Positions 1 through 8,551 of a DNA stretch of 56,250 nucleotides are shown one piece after another. The DNA lies in the NCBI GenBank assembly GCA_029219245.1, contig JAQXTA010000037.1, positions 1-56,250 on the forward strand, read 5' to 3'. The position numbers and the translations under genes are program-made. How positions within the stretch are numbered: position 1 is the stretch's first letter; every line of letters starts with the position of its first letter. Below the pieces are notes generated by a model. It had not been told where the DNA came from. It saw only the letters and a program-made list of their open reading frames with translations, and searched no databases. Source of the DNA: Lachnospiraceae bacterium. Its GTDB lineage: Bacteria; Bacillota; Clostridia; Lachnospirales; Lachnospiraceae.

Positions 1-270
1 CAGAATGAATATGAAAGAAGATATGCCGACCTTACCGAAAGGTACAATACCATCAAATCAAAGTATGACAAGATTTCAGAACAGATTGAAAGCAAAAAGG
101 CTCAGAGAGAATTATTCAAGGGATTCATCCGGGCATTGGAAAAGCAGGGTGCTTTGGTAGAAGAATTCGATGAGGGACTTTGGAGCAGCCTTGTGCAGGA
201 AGTGGTGGTAAATGCCAAGGACGATATACGATTCATATTTAAGAACGGATTTGAAATAAAAACGAGATAA
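1..270 (+). CDS. Large serine recombinase, C-terminal end (gene cut by window edge)
   Basis: The frame is open from base 1 to a TAA at 268-270 and encodes the last 89 residues of a large serine recombinase. The visible part is a lysine- and glutamate-rich coiled coil (about residues 1-45) followed by the family's tail, with LWSSLVQEV and a final FKNGFEIKTR. These enzymes integrate and excise conjugative or mobilizable elements through a serine nucleophile in an N-terminal domain that lies outside the window. The gene sits about 1.7 kb from a broken comM/yifB gene, as expected for an integrase near one end of its element. A hairpin plus T-run follows at 335-378. I am confident of the family; the exact element type cannot be told. 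Confidence 0.85.
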   Translation, partial: QNEYERRYADLTERYNTIKSKYDKISEQIESKKAQRELFKGFIRALEKQGALVEEFDEGLWSSLVQEVVVNAKDDIRFIFKNGFEIKTR

Positions 271-334
271 ATTAAATCTTGATTTGACACATATTATAAT
301 AGAAGAAAAAATTCAGAAATTTGATTATAAAAGG

Positions 335-378
335 TCAGATTCGTCAGTAACCATCGGGCTTGACGGGTTTGATTTTTT
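335..378 (+). terminator. Terminator of the recombinase gene
   Basis: Bases 335-346 pair with 361-372 over 12 positions, counting G-U pairs, around a 14-base loop. Six T residues follow at 373-378. It lies 65 bases after the recombinase stop codon. Confidence 0.6.
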
Positions 379-512
379 ATATTGCAGAAATATGACAAAA
401 AATGGATATGCTAATCTGCCGATATAAGGTATAATAGATTATATAATGAGTGAGGAATAGATTTCAATAATTCGCAAAATTTACAAACTCTGTGGTGAAG
501 GAGGTTTTAAAC

Positions 513-701
513 ATGAAAACTAAAAAAATTCTGTTATATGTTATTGGTAGCATTTCAATATTTGCTGTTGCTTGTTTTGTTATTCCTAAAATAACAAAAT
601 CAGTTACAAATAAAGCATATAAGGGAAGTGTAAAAAAGAAAAACGAAAATGAGGATGATGACTGGGGTCCAGAACTTGTCAAAAAAAATGAGGACGAATA
701 G
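513..701 (+). CDS. Small single-pass membrane protein, element cargo
   Basis: The ATG at 513 has an AGGAGG ribosome site about ten bases upstream, so I prefer it over the in-frame GTG at 492. The 62-residue product starts with MKTKK, has one hydrophobic segment (about residues 6-25, ILLYVIGSISIFAVACFVI) and then a strongly charged tail ending in acidic residues. It could be a membrane anchor or a signal-anchored small protein. The stop is 11 bases before the GTPase start, so the two are probably one operon and may work together. I do not recognise the family. Base composition is AT-rich compared with dprA downstream, in keeping with mobile-element origin. Confidence 0.6.
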   Translation: MKTKKILLYVIGSISIFAVACFVIPKITKSVTNKAYKGSVKKKNENEDDDWGPELVKKNEDE

Positions 702-712
702 GAGAACATAAG

Positions 713-1858
713 ATGGAAATAAATACAGACGAAATAGCTCAAAAATGCATAGATGCTATAAATGAAAAACTAAGGAATCTCAAAAAGCTGAATATCATTG
801 TTGTTGGAAAATCTGGAGTTGGAAAAAGCACCTTAATCAATAGCTTGTTTCGAGGCAACTTTGCAGAAACGGGATTGGGAAGGCCAGTAACAGATGAGAT
901 TAGAAAAATCGAGAAAAAAGATTATCCGATGGCGATTTATGATACACCGGGGTTTGAATTATCAAAGGGGCAACAAACTAAGGTAAAAGATGAAATTCTC
1001 GAATTAATAAATAAGGGATTTGCATCAAAAGATATAAACGATGCTATCCACTGCATTTGGTATTGTATTAATGTAGGCGGAAATCGTACATTTGACGAAA
1101 CAGAGATTGCGTGGCTTAGAGAATTAACTGAAAGTAATAAAGTAACACAGGTTCCAATCATTGTTGTACTTACACAATCATGTCCTAAGTCAAAGGCACA
1201 AGAAATGAAAACTTTGGTTGAAAAAGAAAATTTGGATATAGTTAAGGTTGTACCAGTCTTGGCACAAGACATGGACTTTGATGATGAATATATTGCAAAA
1301 GCATACGGATTGGATAGATTAATTGATATAATGAGTGAATCATTGCCTGATGAGCTTCAAGATACTTTACAAAATGTACAGAAAGCCTCATTGGAATCTA
1401 AAAAAAAATACTCTCAAGCTGCCGTAGCAACGGCGGTAGCAGCAGCCTTTGGAGAGGGATTTGCACCAATTCCGTTTTCTGATGCTGCCGTACTTATTCC
1501 TACTCAAGTAGCTATGATTGCCACAATTACTACAATCTTTGGTATGGACATTAGCAAAAGCGTTATCACGGGATTTGTCTCATCAACAATCGGTACTGCC
1601 GGAGCTACAGTGTTGGGTAAAACAATAGTCTCTAATATCATTAAGTTAATCCCAGGAGTTGGAACTGCTGCAGGTGGATTAATTTCTGGATCAACAGCCA
1701 GTCTTTTGACAACTGCTTTAGGAGAGGCATATATCAAGTTGATGGAAATGATTTACAAGGGTGATTTGAAAAGCGAAGATTTGTACTCGAAGAATGGTCA
1801 AGAAACCATGAAAAAGATCTTTAAGGAAGAATTAAAGAAGGAACGAAAAAGCAAATAG
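713..1858 (+). CDS. P-loop GTPase with hydrophobic C-terminal region
   Basis: The 381-residue protein has a GTPase domain in its first half: G1 GKSGVGKST at residues 32-40, a switch region with a conserved-looking T60, and G3 DTPG at 77-80. The usual NKxD base-recognition motif is replaced by LTQS near 153-156. Residues about 230-335 are rich in alanine, glycine and isoleucine and look membrane-associating, as in Era/YcjX-like GTPases with a DUF697-type C-terminus. A basic lysine-rich tail ends the protein. It follows a small membrane protein and lies between the recombinase and the element end. Nucleotide binding is clear; the role is unknown. Membrane remodelling or phage defence is possible from context only. 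Confidence 0.8.
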   Translation: MEINTDEIAQKCIDAINEKLRNLKKLNIIVVGKSGVGKSTLINSLFRGNFAETGLGRPVTDEIRKIEKKDYPMAIYDTPGFELSKGQQTKVKDEILELINKGFASKDINDAIHCIWYCINVGGNRTFDETEIAWLRELTESNKVTQVPIIVVLTQSCPKSKAQEMKTLVEKENLDIVKVVPVLAQDMDFDDEYIAKAYGLDRLIDIMSESLPDELQDTLQNVQKASLESKKKYSQAAVATAVAAAFGEGFAPIPFSDAAVLIPTQVAMIATITTIFGMDISKSVITGFVSSTIGTAGATVLGKTIVSNIIKLIPGVGTAAGGLISGSTASLLTTALGEAYIKLMEMIYKGDLKSEDLYSKNGQETMKKIFKEELKKERKSK

Positions 1859-1869
1859 CAAATTTACAG

Positions 1870-1896
1870 AAGGGGGTTCATTTGAACCCCCTTTTG
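1870..1896. terminator. Terminator after the GTPase gene
   Basis: The arms AAGGGGGTTCA and TGAACCCCCTT form a perfect 11-bp stem with a two-base loop, followed by TTTT. It is only 11 bases past the GTPase stop and is symmetrical enough to work on both strands. Confidence 0.85.
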
Positions 1897-1934
1897 AACA
1901 CCCCAAGGATAATTACGGTTAAATTGTATCAAGT

Positions 1935-1960
1935 TCAGTGTTTCAACGAACCCCTGTCCA
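1935..1960. other. Probable element-chromosome junction (attachment site) inside comM
   Basis: In intact ComM/YifB proteins the sequence before GYYP reads roughly MNPCPCG. Here the NPCPCG codons start at 1949, but the codons before them (1913-1948) translate to unrelated residues (…KFSVST), and a TAA stop lies at 1910. Similarity to comM therefore begins at about 1945-1952, which marks the right end of the integrated element. The exact crossover core cannot be set without the left junction, which is outside the window. Confidence 0.6.
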
Positions 1961-2446
1961 TGCGGGTACTATCCGAACAGACAGAAATGCAACTGTACTC
2001 CTTATGAGGTACAACGCTATCTGGGAAGGGTTTCCGGTCCTATTCTGGATCGTATTGATATCTACGTGGAGATGCCGCCGGCTGATTTGGAAAAAATAAC
2101 GAAGAAGACGGTTTTCGTTAATGAGAGCAGCGCAGATATACGAGCCAGAGTTATGAAAGCCAGAGCAATTCAAAAAGAACGGTTTACGGGAACCGGAATT
2201 GAATTTAATGCAGAAATGGGAAGCTGTCAGATTGAAAGATATTGTTCGTTGAACGAATCACAAAGAAAAATGCTTTTACAGGCACTGGAAAAGAAAAACA
2301 TCAGCCTGCGCAGCTACTATAAAATTATGAAAGTAGCCAGAACCATAGCGGATTTGGACGGAAAAGAGCAGATAGAGGATATGCATCTGCTGGAATCTTT
2401 GTTTTATCGGCAGGCAGATGAAAAATATTGGAAAGGAAGGGGATAG
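1949..2446 (+). pseudogene. comM: ComM/YifB Mg-chelatase-like ATPase, C-terminal remnant
   Basis: The frame from 1949 reads NPCPCGYYPN, a cysteine pair at KCNCTPYEV, and then GRVSGPILDRIDIYVE, the sensor part of the AAA+ domain. The C-terminal Mg-chelatase helical domain with YYKIMKVARTIADLDG follows. About 165 residues remain of a protein normally near 500, so the N-terminal ATPase part, including Walker A and B, is missing. The break coincides with the end of the mobile element, so this is an insertion-disrupted gene. ComM-type helicases extend heteroduplexes during natural transformation in Gram-negative bacteria. The gene runs straight into dprA with a five-base gap, the usual order in clostridia. 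Confidence 0.9.
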
Positions 2447-2451
2447 CGGAG

Positions 2452-3633
2452 ATGGAAGAAAAAGAGATTCCCTATGCACAGTGGTTATATCGCATAAAAG
2501 GACTAGGCAGCAAAACGATATTCCATTTACTGGATGGAGATGTAAAACCGTCCAGGCTGTATCAGATGTCCAAAGAAGAATGGATGGAGCGGCTGCCGGC
2601 AGGAAAAAGCAGACTGGCACAGGCAATGGAACAGGCACGCACCCAATATGAACCGGAACAGGAATACAGGAAGTTATTGTCACAGGGTATCCGGTTTACC
2701 TGCGCAGGACATGAGTCCTATCCTTACCTGTTGGCGCAGATACCGGACAGACCTTTTGGCATATATTATATGGGCAGACTGCCGGATGAGCATCGTCCTT
2801 CTCTTGCCATAATCGGGGCAAGAAATTGCTCACCCTACGGAATTTATATGGCAGAAAAATTCGGAAGAGAACTGGCAGAGGCAGGTGTGCAGATTATCAG
2901 TGGTATGGCAAGAGGTATTGATGGTATCAGCCAGCAGACCGTATTGGAGAACAATGGATATTCTCTTGCGGTGCTCGGGTGTGGTGCAGATGTCTGTTAT
3001 CCGGCGGAAAACCGGAAATTGTATCAGAGGTTGCAGAAACAGGGAGGAATCTGTTCGGAATATATTCCGGGTACTTTACCGCAATCCATGTTGTTTCCAC
3101 CCAGAAACCGTATTATCAGCGGCTTGGCGGATGGGGTGTTGGTTATCGAAGCAAAACAGAAAAGTGGGACACTGATCACTGTTGATATGGCATTGGAACA
3201 GGGACGGGAGGTGTTTGCCCTTCCGGGCAGAGCCAATGAACCCTTGAGCGAAGGCTGCAATCGCCTGTTAAAGCAGGGAGCCTGCATGGTTCTTGATACA
3301 CAGGATATTTTAAGAGAGCTGGAAAAGCTCCCAAGATTCTGTCACGGCATAACGACTGCTTTACCGGAAAGAAAACAGAGAAAAGAGACAGATGCGGATG
3401 GAGAAGGAAAGGGCAGCGAAAGAAATACGAGAAAGCCGGGACTTTGTGAGATAATAAGAAAGGTGTTAGATTTGACACCGAAAACAGTAGAAGAAATTCG
3501 CATGGAAGTTTTTCACATGACGGACGAAGAATACAGCGTTTCGGAAATTGCAGCAATGCTGATGCAGATGGAATTGTCCGGAATGGTACAAAGTGCGGGA
3601 AACGGTGGCTTTATGGAAAAAATCCGTTTTTGA
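2452..3633 (+). CDS. dprA: DNA processing protein DprA (Smf)
   Basis: The 393-residue protein carries the DprA Rossmann-like fold: GARNCSPYG near residue 122, SGMARGIDG near 150, and PRNRIISGLADGVLVIEA from about 217. A C-terminal winged-helix domain follows after a charged linker (about residues 300-335). DprA binds incoming single-stranded DNA and loads RecA during transformation. I chose ATG 2452 because a GGAAGGGG ribosome site precedes it; a TTG at 2428 lies in the same frame but overlaps the comM remnant. With comM broken just upstream, transcription of dprA may now start inside the element or the remnant. Confidence 0.95.
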   Translation: MEEKEIPYAQWLYRIKGLGSKTIFHLLDGDVKPSRLYQMSKEEWMERLPAGKSRLAQAMEQARTQYEPEQEYRKLLSQGIRFTCAGHESYPYLLAQIPDRPFGIYYMGRLPDEHRPSLAIIGARNCSPYGIYMAEKFGRELAEAGVQIISGMARGIDGISQQTVLENNGYSLAVLGCGADVCYPAENRKLYQRLQKQGGICSEYIPGTLPQSMLFPPRNRIISGLADGVLVIEAKQKSGTLITVDMALEQGREVFALPGRANEPLSEGCNRLLKQGACMVLDTQDILRELEKLPRFCHGITTALPERKQRKETDADGEGKGSERNTRKPGLCEIIRKVLDLTPKTVEEIRMEVFHMTDEEYSVSEIAAMLMQMELSGMVQSAGNGGFMEKIRF

Positions 3634-3670
3634 TACAGGAATAATTGATGCAGGAATAAAAGAAATAAAC

Positions 3671-3699
3671 TTGTAAATATAAGCAAAATTTCCTATAAT
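3671..3699 (+). promoter_or_regulatory. Promoter of the pilB-type gene
   Basis: TTGTAA at 3671-3676 and TATAAT at 3694-3699 are 17 bases apart. The start codon of the ATPase gene is 69 bases further on. Confidence 0.6.
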
Positions 3700-3767
3700 A
3701 TTTTTAGTGGTATTTTTCTATTGACTGCTTTTGGGTTGGATATAAAACTTTGGGAGAAGGTTAAGAT

Positions 3768-5459
3768 ATGGATTATAGGAAAAAAATACGTCTTGGGGAT
3801 GCACTGGTAAACAGTGGGGTGATTACGGAAGAACAGCTTCAAAAAGGCCTGCAGCTTCAAAAAGGAAGTGGGCGTAAATTGGGAGAAACACTTGTCGATG
3901 AGGGAATCACCACCGAAGAGAATATTGTAAAAGCGCTGAGCGATCAGTTGAATCTGGATACGGTGGATTTGCAAAATACTACCATTTCCGAAGAGGTTCT
4001 GAAACTGATTCCGGCTAATGTTTTGAAAAAATATAAAATTTTCCCATTTGAATATGCAGCGGAAAGTCCTAATATTCTGCGGGTGGCAATGTCGGATCCG
4101 ATGGATATGGAAGCCATGGACGATATTAATATCATTACCAATCTGCAGGTAGAACCGGTTGTGTCGACGACCAGAAGCATCATGCTTGCACTGGATAAGT
4201 ATTATGGACAGGCAGAAGTGGATTCTGCACTGGAAGAATATACGAAGGAGAAAGAAAGCCAGTACGAAGAACAGGCCGATATTTACAGTGAAGATGTCAA
4301 TAATTCTCCGATTGTTCAGCTTGTTAAGAATATGATTGATCAGGCAGTACGACAGAGAGCATCCGATATTCATATTGAGCCGATGGAACGTCAGGTACGA
4401 ATTAGATATCGTATCGATGGTGCCCTTTATGAAAAAGCTAATTATAACATTCGTCTTCTTCCGGCGATTGTGGCCAGAATCAAAATTATCGGGGGTATGG
4501 ATATTTCTGAAAAGAGAAAACCGCAGGACGGACGTATTACTCAGGTAGTAGACCGGCATGAATTTGATATTCGTGTTTCTATTCTGCCTACCGTATATGG
4601 GGAAAAGGTAGTTATGCGTCTTACCTCTAAGAATGCCCTGACGAGAGAAAAGAGCCAGTTGGGATTAAAACCGGCAGATATGAAGAGGTTTGATCATATT
4701 TTGAAAAATCCGCATGGTATCCTTCTGGTAACAGGACCTACCGGAAGTGGTAAATCGACAACCTTGTATACTGCATTAAGTGAGTTGAATAAAGAAGATG
4801 TCAATATCATTACCGTAGAGGACCCAGTAGAAGCCAATATTGACGGTATTAATCAGGTACAGGTAAATGTGAAAGCCAATCTGACCTTTGCCAGTGCGTT
4901 GCGTTCCATACTGCGACAGGATCCGGATATTATTATGATCGGTGAGATTCGAGATCAGGAAACTGCCAGCATTGCGGTGCAGGCTTCCATTACCGGACAT
5001 CTGGTAGTTTCGACCTTACATACTAACTCCGCAGCCAGTACGATAACCCGACTGGAAGATATGGGAATTGAACCCTATCTGATAGCGGATTCAACTATTG
5101 GTGTTATTGCACAGCGACTGGTGCGCCGCTTATGTCCAAGCTGTAAAAAGGCAAGAAAAGCGGATGCAGATGACCTGGAGCTGTTAAATCAGCCTAAGGA
5201 TGCCGATATTACGGTTTATGAGCCATGTGGCTGCCCGAAATGTGACGGAACCGGTTTCAAAGGAAGAATTGGTGTCTATGAAATTATGGAAGTGACACAG
5301 CCGTTAAAAAATATTATCAGTAAAAATGGAAATGCTGAGGATATCAAGGAAAAAGCACTGGAGGAAGGCATGCACACGCTTCGCATGAGTGCAACGGAAT
5401 ATGTGTTGGAAGGAATCACTTCCATTGAGGAAATGATTAAGGTATCCTTTGATTTGTAA
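3768..5459 (+). CDS. pilB: Type IV pilus / type II secretion assembly ATPase (PilB/GspE)
   Basis: The 563-residue length is normal for PilB. Residues 1-150 form the GspE N-terminal domain (LGDALVNSGVITEEQL). The core has Walker A GPTGSGKST at about 323-331, an Asp box and the Walker B-like DPDIIMIGEIRD near 385, and a His box in GHLVVSTLHTNSA. A zinc site is formed by CPSC near 456 and CGCPKC near 487. The enzyme is a cytoplasmic hexameric ATPase that drives pilus or pseudopilus assembly. No pilC, pilin or pilT gene is adjacent, so it is an orphan here. Its place after comM and dprA suggests a role in DNA uptake, but that is inference. Confidence 0.93.
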   Translation: MDYRKKIRLGDALVNSGVITEEQLQKGLQLQKGSGRKLGETLVDEGITTEENIVKALSDQLNLDTVDLQNTTISEEVLKLIPANVLKKYKIFPFEYAAESPNILRVAMSDPMDMEAMDDINIITNLQVEPVVSTTRSIMLALDKYYGQAEVDSALEEYTKEKESQYEEQADIYSEDVNNSPIVQLVKNMIDQAVRQRASDIHIEPMERQVRIRYRIDGALYEKANYNIRLLPAIVARIKIIGGMDISEKRKPQDGRITQVVDRHEFDIRVSILPTVYGEKVVMRLTSKNALTREKSQLGLKPADMKRFDHILKNPHGILLVTGPTGSGKSTTLYTALSELNKEDVNIITVEDPVEANIDGINQVQVNVKANLTFASALRSILRQDPDIIMIGEIRDQETASIAVQASITGHLVVSTLHTNSAASTITRLEDMGIEPYLIADSTIGVIAQRLVRRLCPSCKKARKADADDLELLNQPKDADITVYEPCGCPKCDGTGFKGRIGVYEIMEVTQPLKNIISKNGNAEDIKEKALEEGMHTLRMSATEYVLEGITSIEEMIKVSFDL

Positions 5460-5511
5460 GGATGAGAAGAGGAAAGGAAGAAGAGATAAATTTCAAGGAA
5501 TCAGATAGTAT

Positions 5512-6756
5512 ATGAGTAAGAATGAATGGTATCAAATAGGGGAAGAGATTAAAAAGCAGGTACAGCAGGCAATTGATACGAATGATTTTACGCAGTTAAG
5601 TAAAACCATTGGAGAAACGGTTGGGCAGGCAGTTGGTGATGTGGGGAAAAGCATCAATGATGCGGTCAACGATGCCAAAGACAGTTTTCAAGAGGGAATG
5701 CAGCAGGCATCCTCGGGTAAGAAGAATGAAAAAAATCATGCTAATGTTTACTATCCAAAACCAAATTTAAGACCGAATCCAAAGTTGTTTAATTGTAATC
5801 CGGAAGGAAAAGTTTCCGGTATTGTTTGGATGATAGCCGGGTTTAGCGTGATGGGACTGGCAGGACTGTCCACAATACATACGCTTGTAGGTGCTATGAT
5901 GGGGGCAGAATCATTTGCGGCATTGTCTGTCCCGGTAGTGGCAACAACTGCAGGTGCGTCACTTGGTGCATACGGAGCGAAACTGCGAAAAAGAGTCAAT
6001 CGCTTTCAACGTTATGTAGGTGTTGTGAAGGAAAAGTTGTATTGTTCTGTGGAAGAACTTGCGGATAAAACGGGAAGAAGTCCTCGGTTTGTACGGAAAG
6101 ATTTAAAGAAAATGATGCAAAAGGGCATGTTTTTACAGGCTCATCTGGACAAAAAAGAAAGCTGTTTTATTGCCAGTGATGAAATGTATGAGCAATATCT
6201 TCTGGCACAGAATCAGTATGATGAGCAACAGAAATCTAAACAGGAAGCCATTGCGAGTAAGAATACAGGGACTCAGAAGGCAGAAACACAAAGGGATGGA
6301 CACAAGGATGAGAAAGTACTTACCATATTGGAAGAAGGCAGAGAATACATTCGTGTCATAAGAAGCTGTAATGATGAAATACCGGGTGAAGAAATGTCGG
6401 AGAAGTTAGATAAGCTGGAACTCCTTGTAACGCGCATTTTTGCACAGGTAGAGAAAGAACCGGAGTTAGCACCGGAATTACAAAAGATGTTAAGATATTA
6501 TCTACCCACGACCCAGAAGCTTCTGGAAGCTTATCGGGATCTGGATAAGCAGAATGTAGATGTGAAGAATATTTCCGATACGAAACGGGAAATTGAAACG
6601 ACAGTGGATACAATCAATGATGCATTTGAAAAATTTCTGGATGAATTATTCCGAGATAAGGCATGGGATATCCAGTCCGATATATCGGTACTGAATACCA
6701 TGCTGAAACAGGATGGCTATTTAAAAAAAGATTTTGAACAGAGGGAGAAAAAGTAA
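5512..6756 (+). CDS. xpaC: XpaC-family membrane protein
   Basis: The 414-residue protein has an amphipathic N-terminus rich in alanine, glutamine and aspartate (residues 1-70). Two hydrophobic segments follow (about 101-122 and 136-153), then a helix-turn-helix-like stretch (VEELADKTGRSPRFVRKDL, about 183-201), a charged linker and a long helical C-terminus. This matches the XpaC family, named for a phenotype in hydrolysis of 5-bromo-4-chloroindolyl phosphate; its biochemical role is not settled. The pairing with a TelA gene one base downstream is the same as in Bacillus (xpaC-yceH). The ribosome site is weak (AAGGAA). Confidence 0.8.
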   Translation: MSKNEWYQIGEEIKKQVQQAIDTNDFTQLSKTIGETVGQAVGDVGKSINDAVNDAKDSFQEGMQQASSGKKNEKNHANVYYPKPNLRPNPKLFNCNPEGKVSGIVWMIAGFSVMGLAGLSTIHTLVGAMMGAESFAALSVPVVATTAGASLGAYGAKLRKRVNRFQRYVGVVKEKLYCSVEELADKTGRSPRFVRKDLKKMMQKGMFLQAHLDKKESCFIASDEMYEQYLLAQNQYDEQQKSKQEAIASKNTGTQKAETQRDGHKDEKVLTILEEGREYIRVIRSCNDEIPGEEMSEKLDKLELLVTRIFAQVEKEPELAPELQKMLRYYLPTTQKLLEAYRDLDKQNVDVKNISDTKREIETTVDTINDAFEKFLDELFRDKAWDIQSDISVLNTMLKQDGYLKKDFEQREKK

Positions 6757-6757
6757 A

Positions 6758-7894
6758 ATGAGTGAAGTAAAAGAAGCAAGTGTACCAACCTTGGTGTTTG
6801 GAGAAGCTGTGGAAGAAAAGCAGGTGCCGGTTGCGGTAGAGCCGGAAAAAGAAGTAAAGGAACAACTGGATGAATCCATTTTGACAGACGAAGAACGAAA
6901 AATGGTGGATGAGTTCAGCAATCAGATTGACCTGCATAATACCAATGCGATTTTACAGTATGGTGTAGGAACCCAGAAGAAGATTGCAGACTTTTCAGGA
7001 GATGCGCTTGAAAATGTGAAAACAAAAGATTTAGGGGAAATCGGAGAGATGCTTTCCGGTGTGGTAGCCCAGTTAAAAGATTTTGATGAAGATGAAAAGG
7101 GCTTCCTGGGTATTTTTAAAAAGACATCCAATAAAATCGATGCTTTAAAAGTAAAGTATTCCAAAGCAGAAACCAATATCAACAGAATCTGCGAGGCACT
7201 GGAACAGCATCAGGTACAGCTTATGAAGGATGTAGCGGTATTGGATAAGATGTATGATTTAAACCTGACGTATTTTAAGGAATTGTCTATGTACATTCTT
7301 GCCGGAAAGAAAAAATTAGAGCAGACAAGAGAAACAGAACTTGTACAATTACTGGAAAAGGCAAATACAACCGGACTTCCGGAGGATGCACAGGCAGCAA
7401 AGGATTTAGAGGCACTTTGTGACCGCTTTGAGAAAAAAATTCATGATCTGGAATTAACCAGAATGGTATCCATTCAGACAGCACCACAGATTCGTCTGGT
7501 ACAAAACAGCGATACCATGATGATAGAGAAAATCCAGTCAACGGTTGTCAATACCATTCCTTTGTGGAGAAGCCAGATGGTTCTGGCACTTGGTGTAAGT
7601 CATGCGCAACAGGCTGCGAAGGCACAGCGGGAAGTATCCGATATGACCAATGAGCTTTTGAAGAAAAATGCGGCAGTGCTTAAGACAGCAGCCGTTGAAA
7701 GTGCTAAAGAATCCGAGCGTGGTATTGTGGATATGGAAACCTTGAAGAATACCAATGCTTCTTTAATATCTACTCTGGATGAAGTGATGAAGATTCAGGA
7801 AGAGGGAAGAGCGAAGCGAAGAGCAGCAGAAGCTGAGATGCAGCATATGGAAGAGGAATTGAAGTTGAAGCTGTTGGAAATTAGCAGTAAATAA
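6758..7894 (+). CDS. telA: TelA-like toxic anion resistance protein
   Basis: The 378-residue soluble protein is almost wholly helical, with the TelA family core from about residue 45 to 370 (NTNAILQYGVGTQKKIADFS, then a segment with VSIQTAPQIRLVQNSD and NTIPLWRSQMVLAL). TelA/KlaA homologues were linked to tellurite resistance and cell-envelope stress; they are not enzymes of known reaction. I chose ATG 6758 because GAGGGAGAAAA precedes it; a TTG at 6734 is in frame inside xpaC. The gene follows xpaC by one base and is closed by a terminator at 7948, so the pair forms a two-gene operon. Confidence 0.88.
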   Translation: MSEVKEASVPTLVFGEAVEEKQVPVAVEPEKEVKEQLDESILTDEERKMVDEFSNQIDLHNTNAILQYGVGTQKKIADFSGDALENVKTKDLGEIGEMLSGVVAQLKDFDEDEKGFLGIFKKTSNKIDALKVKYSKAETNINRICEALEQHQVQLMKDVAVLDKMYDLNLTYFKELSMYILAGKKKLEQTRETELVQLLEKANTTGLPEDAQAAKDLEALCDRFEKKIHDLELTRMVSIQTAPQIRLVQNSDTMMIEKIQSTVVNTIPLWRSQMVLALGVSHAQQAAKAQREVSDMTNELLKKNAAVLKTAAVESAKESERGIVDMETLKNTNASLISTLDEVMKIQEEGRAKRRAAEAEMQHMEEELKLKLLEISSK

Positions 7895-7947
7895 AATGTA
7901 AGAAACGAATAAACATAAGCAGTAAGTGCAAGGATAGGATGATGAAT

Positions 7948-7987
7948 AAGCCGGCGGATTTGTAGAAACATTTCCGACCGGCTTTTT
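7948..7987 (+). terminator. Terminator of the xpaC-telA operon
   Basis: AAGCCGG pairs with CCGGCTT and, after one bulged base, CGGA pairs with TCCG. A TTTTT run follows. Confidence 0.85.
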
Positions 7988-8109
7988 GTCATCTTATGCA
8001 GCCTATAGGGTAACTTGTGTATGGGGTACTTGAGAGAAGAAAGACCATGTGCTATGTTGGGAACAGAAAAGCAGAGAGATAACAGTAAGTGATACTGACA
8101 GGGGGAAAC

Positions 8110-8550
8110 ATGAAAATTGAAATCAATGTAGATGAAAAAATAGAAGATACGCAGATTCGGATTTCCTGTAAAAGACTTACTCCGGAAATTGAAAAGCTGC
8201 TTGCAACCATACGGATGTTAGACAAACAGCTTGCCGTAACAAAAGAAGAGGAAACCATTTTGTTGGATGTATATAAGGTAGCTTATATTGAAGCAGTGGA
8301 CCGTAAAACCTTCGTGTATACCGAAAAGGAAGTATATGAAACAAACTTCCGGCTTTATGAACTGGAGCAGCAGCTAGAAGAATATGGGTTTTTCCGGGCA
8401 AGCAAGTCCTGTATTATCCAACTGAAATATGTGAAATCTTTGAAAACCGATTTGAACAGACGAATCCGCGTGACACTGGAAAATGGCGAACAGATTATTG
8501 TTTCCAGACAATATGCGGAAATCTTAAAAGAGCGACTGGGGGTAAGATAG
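8110..8550 (+). CDS. LytTR-type DNA-binding regulator
   Basis: The 146-residue protein has an N-terminal alpha/beta part (about 1-45) and a C-terminal LytTR domain (about 50-146) with the pattern FFRASKSCIIQLKYVKSL, a basic NRRIRVTLENGEQIIVSRQYA and a final LKERLGV. LytTR domains bind paired direct repeats in promoter DNA. There is no receiver domain, so this is the short form found in LytTR regulatory systems, where a membrane protein next door controls the regulator. I chose ATG 8110 with an AGGGGGA ribosome site; a GTG at 8089 is in frame but has none. An inverted CAGTA/TACTG pair lies at about 8084-8098, just before the gene, and could be its own site. Confidence 0.88.
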   Translation: MKIEINVDEKIEDTQIRISCKRLTPEIEKLLATIRMLDKQLAVTKEEETILLDVYKVAYIEAVDRKTFVYTEKEVYETNFRLYELEQQLEEYGFFRASKSCIIQLKYVKSLKTDLNRRIRVTLENGEQIIVSRQYAEILKERLGVR

Positions 8551-8551
8551 G

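Noticed and set aside
287..300. TTGACA closely followed by TATAAT at 287-300
   Set aside because: The boxes are only about five bases apart, so they cannot form one sigma-A promoter; probably chance in AT-rich DNA.
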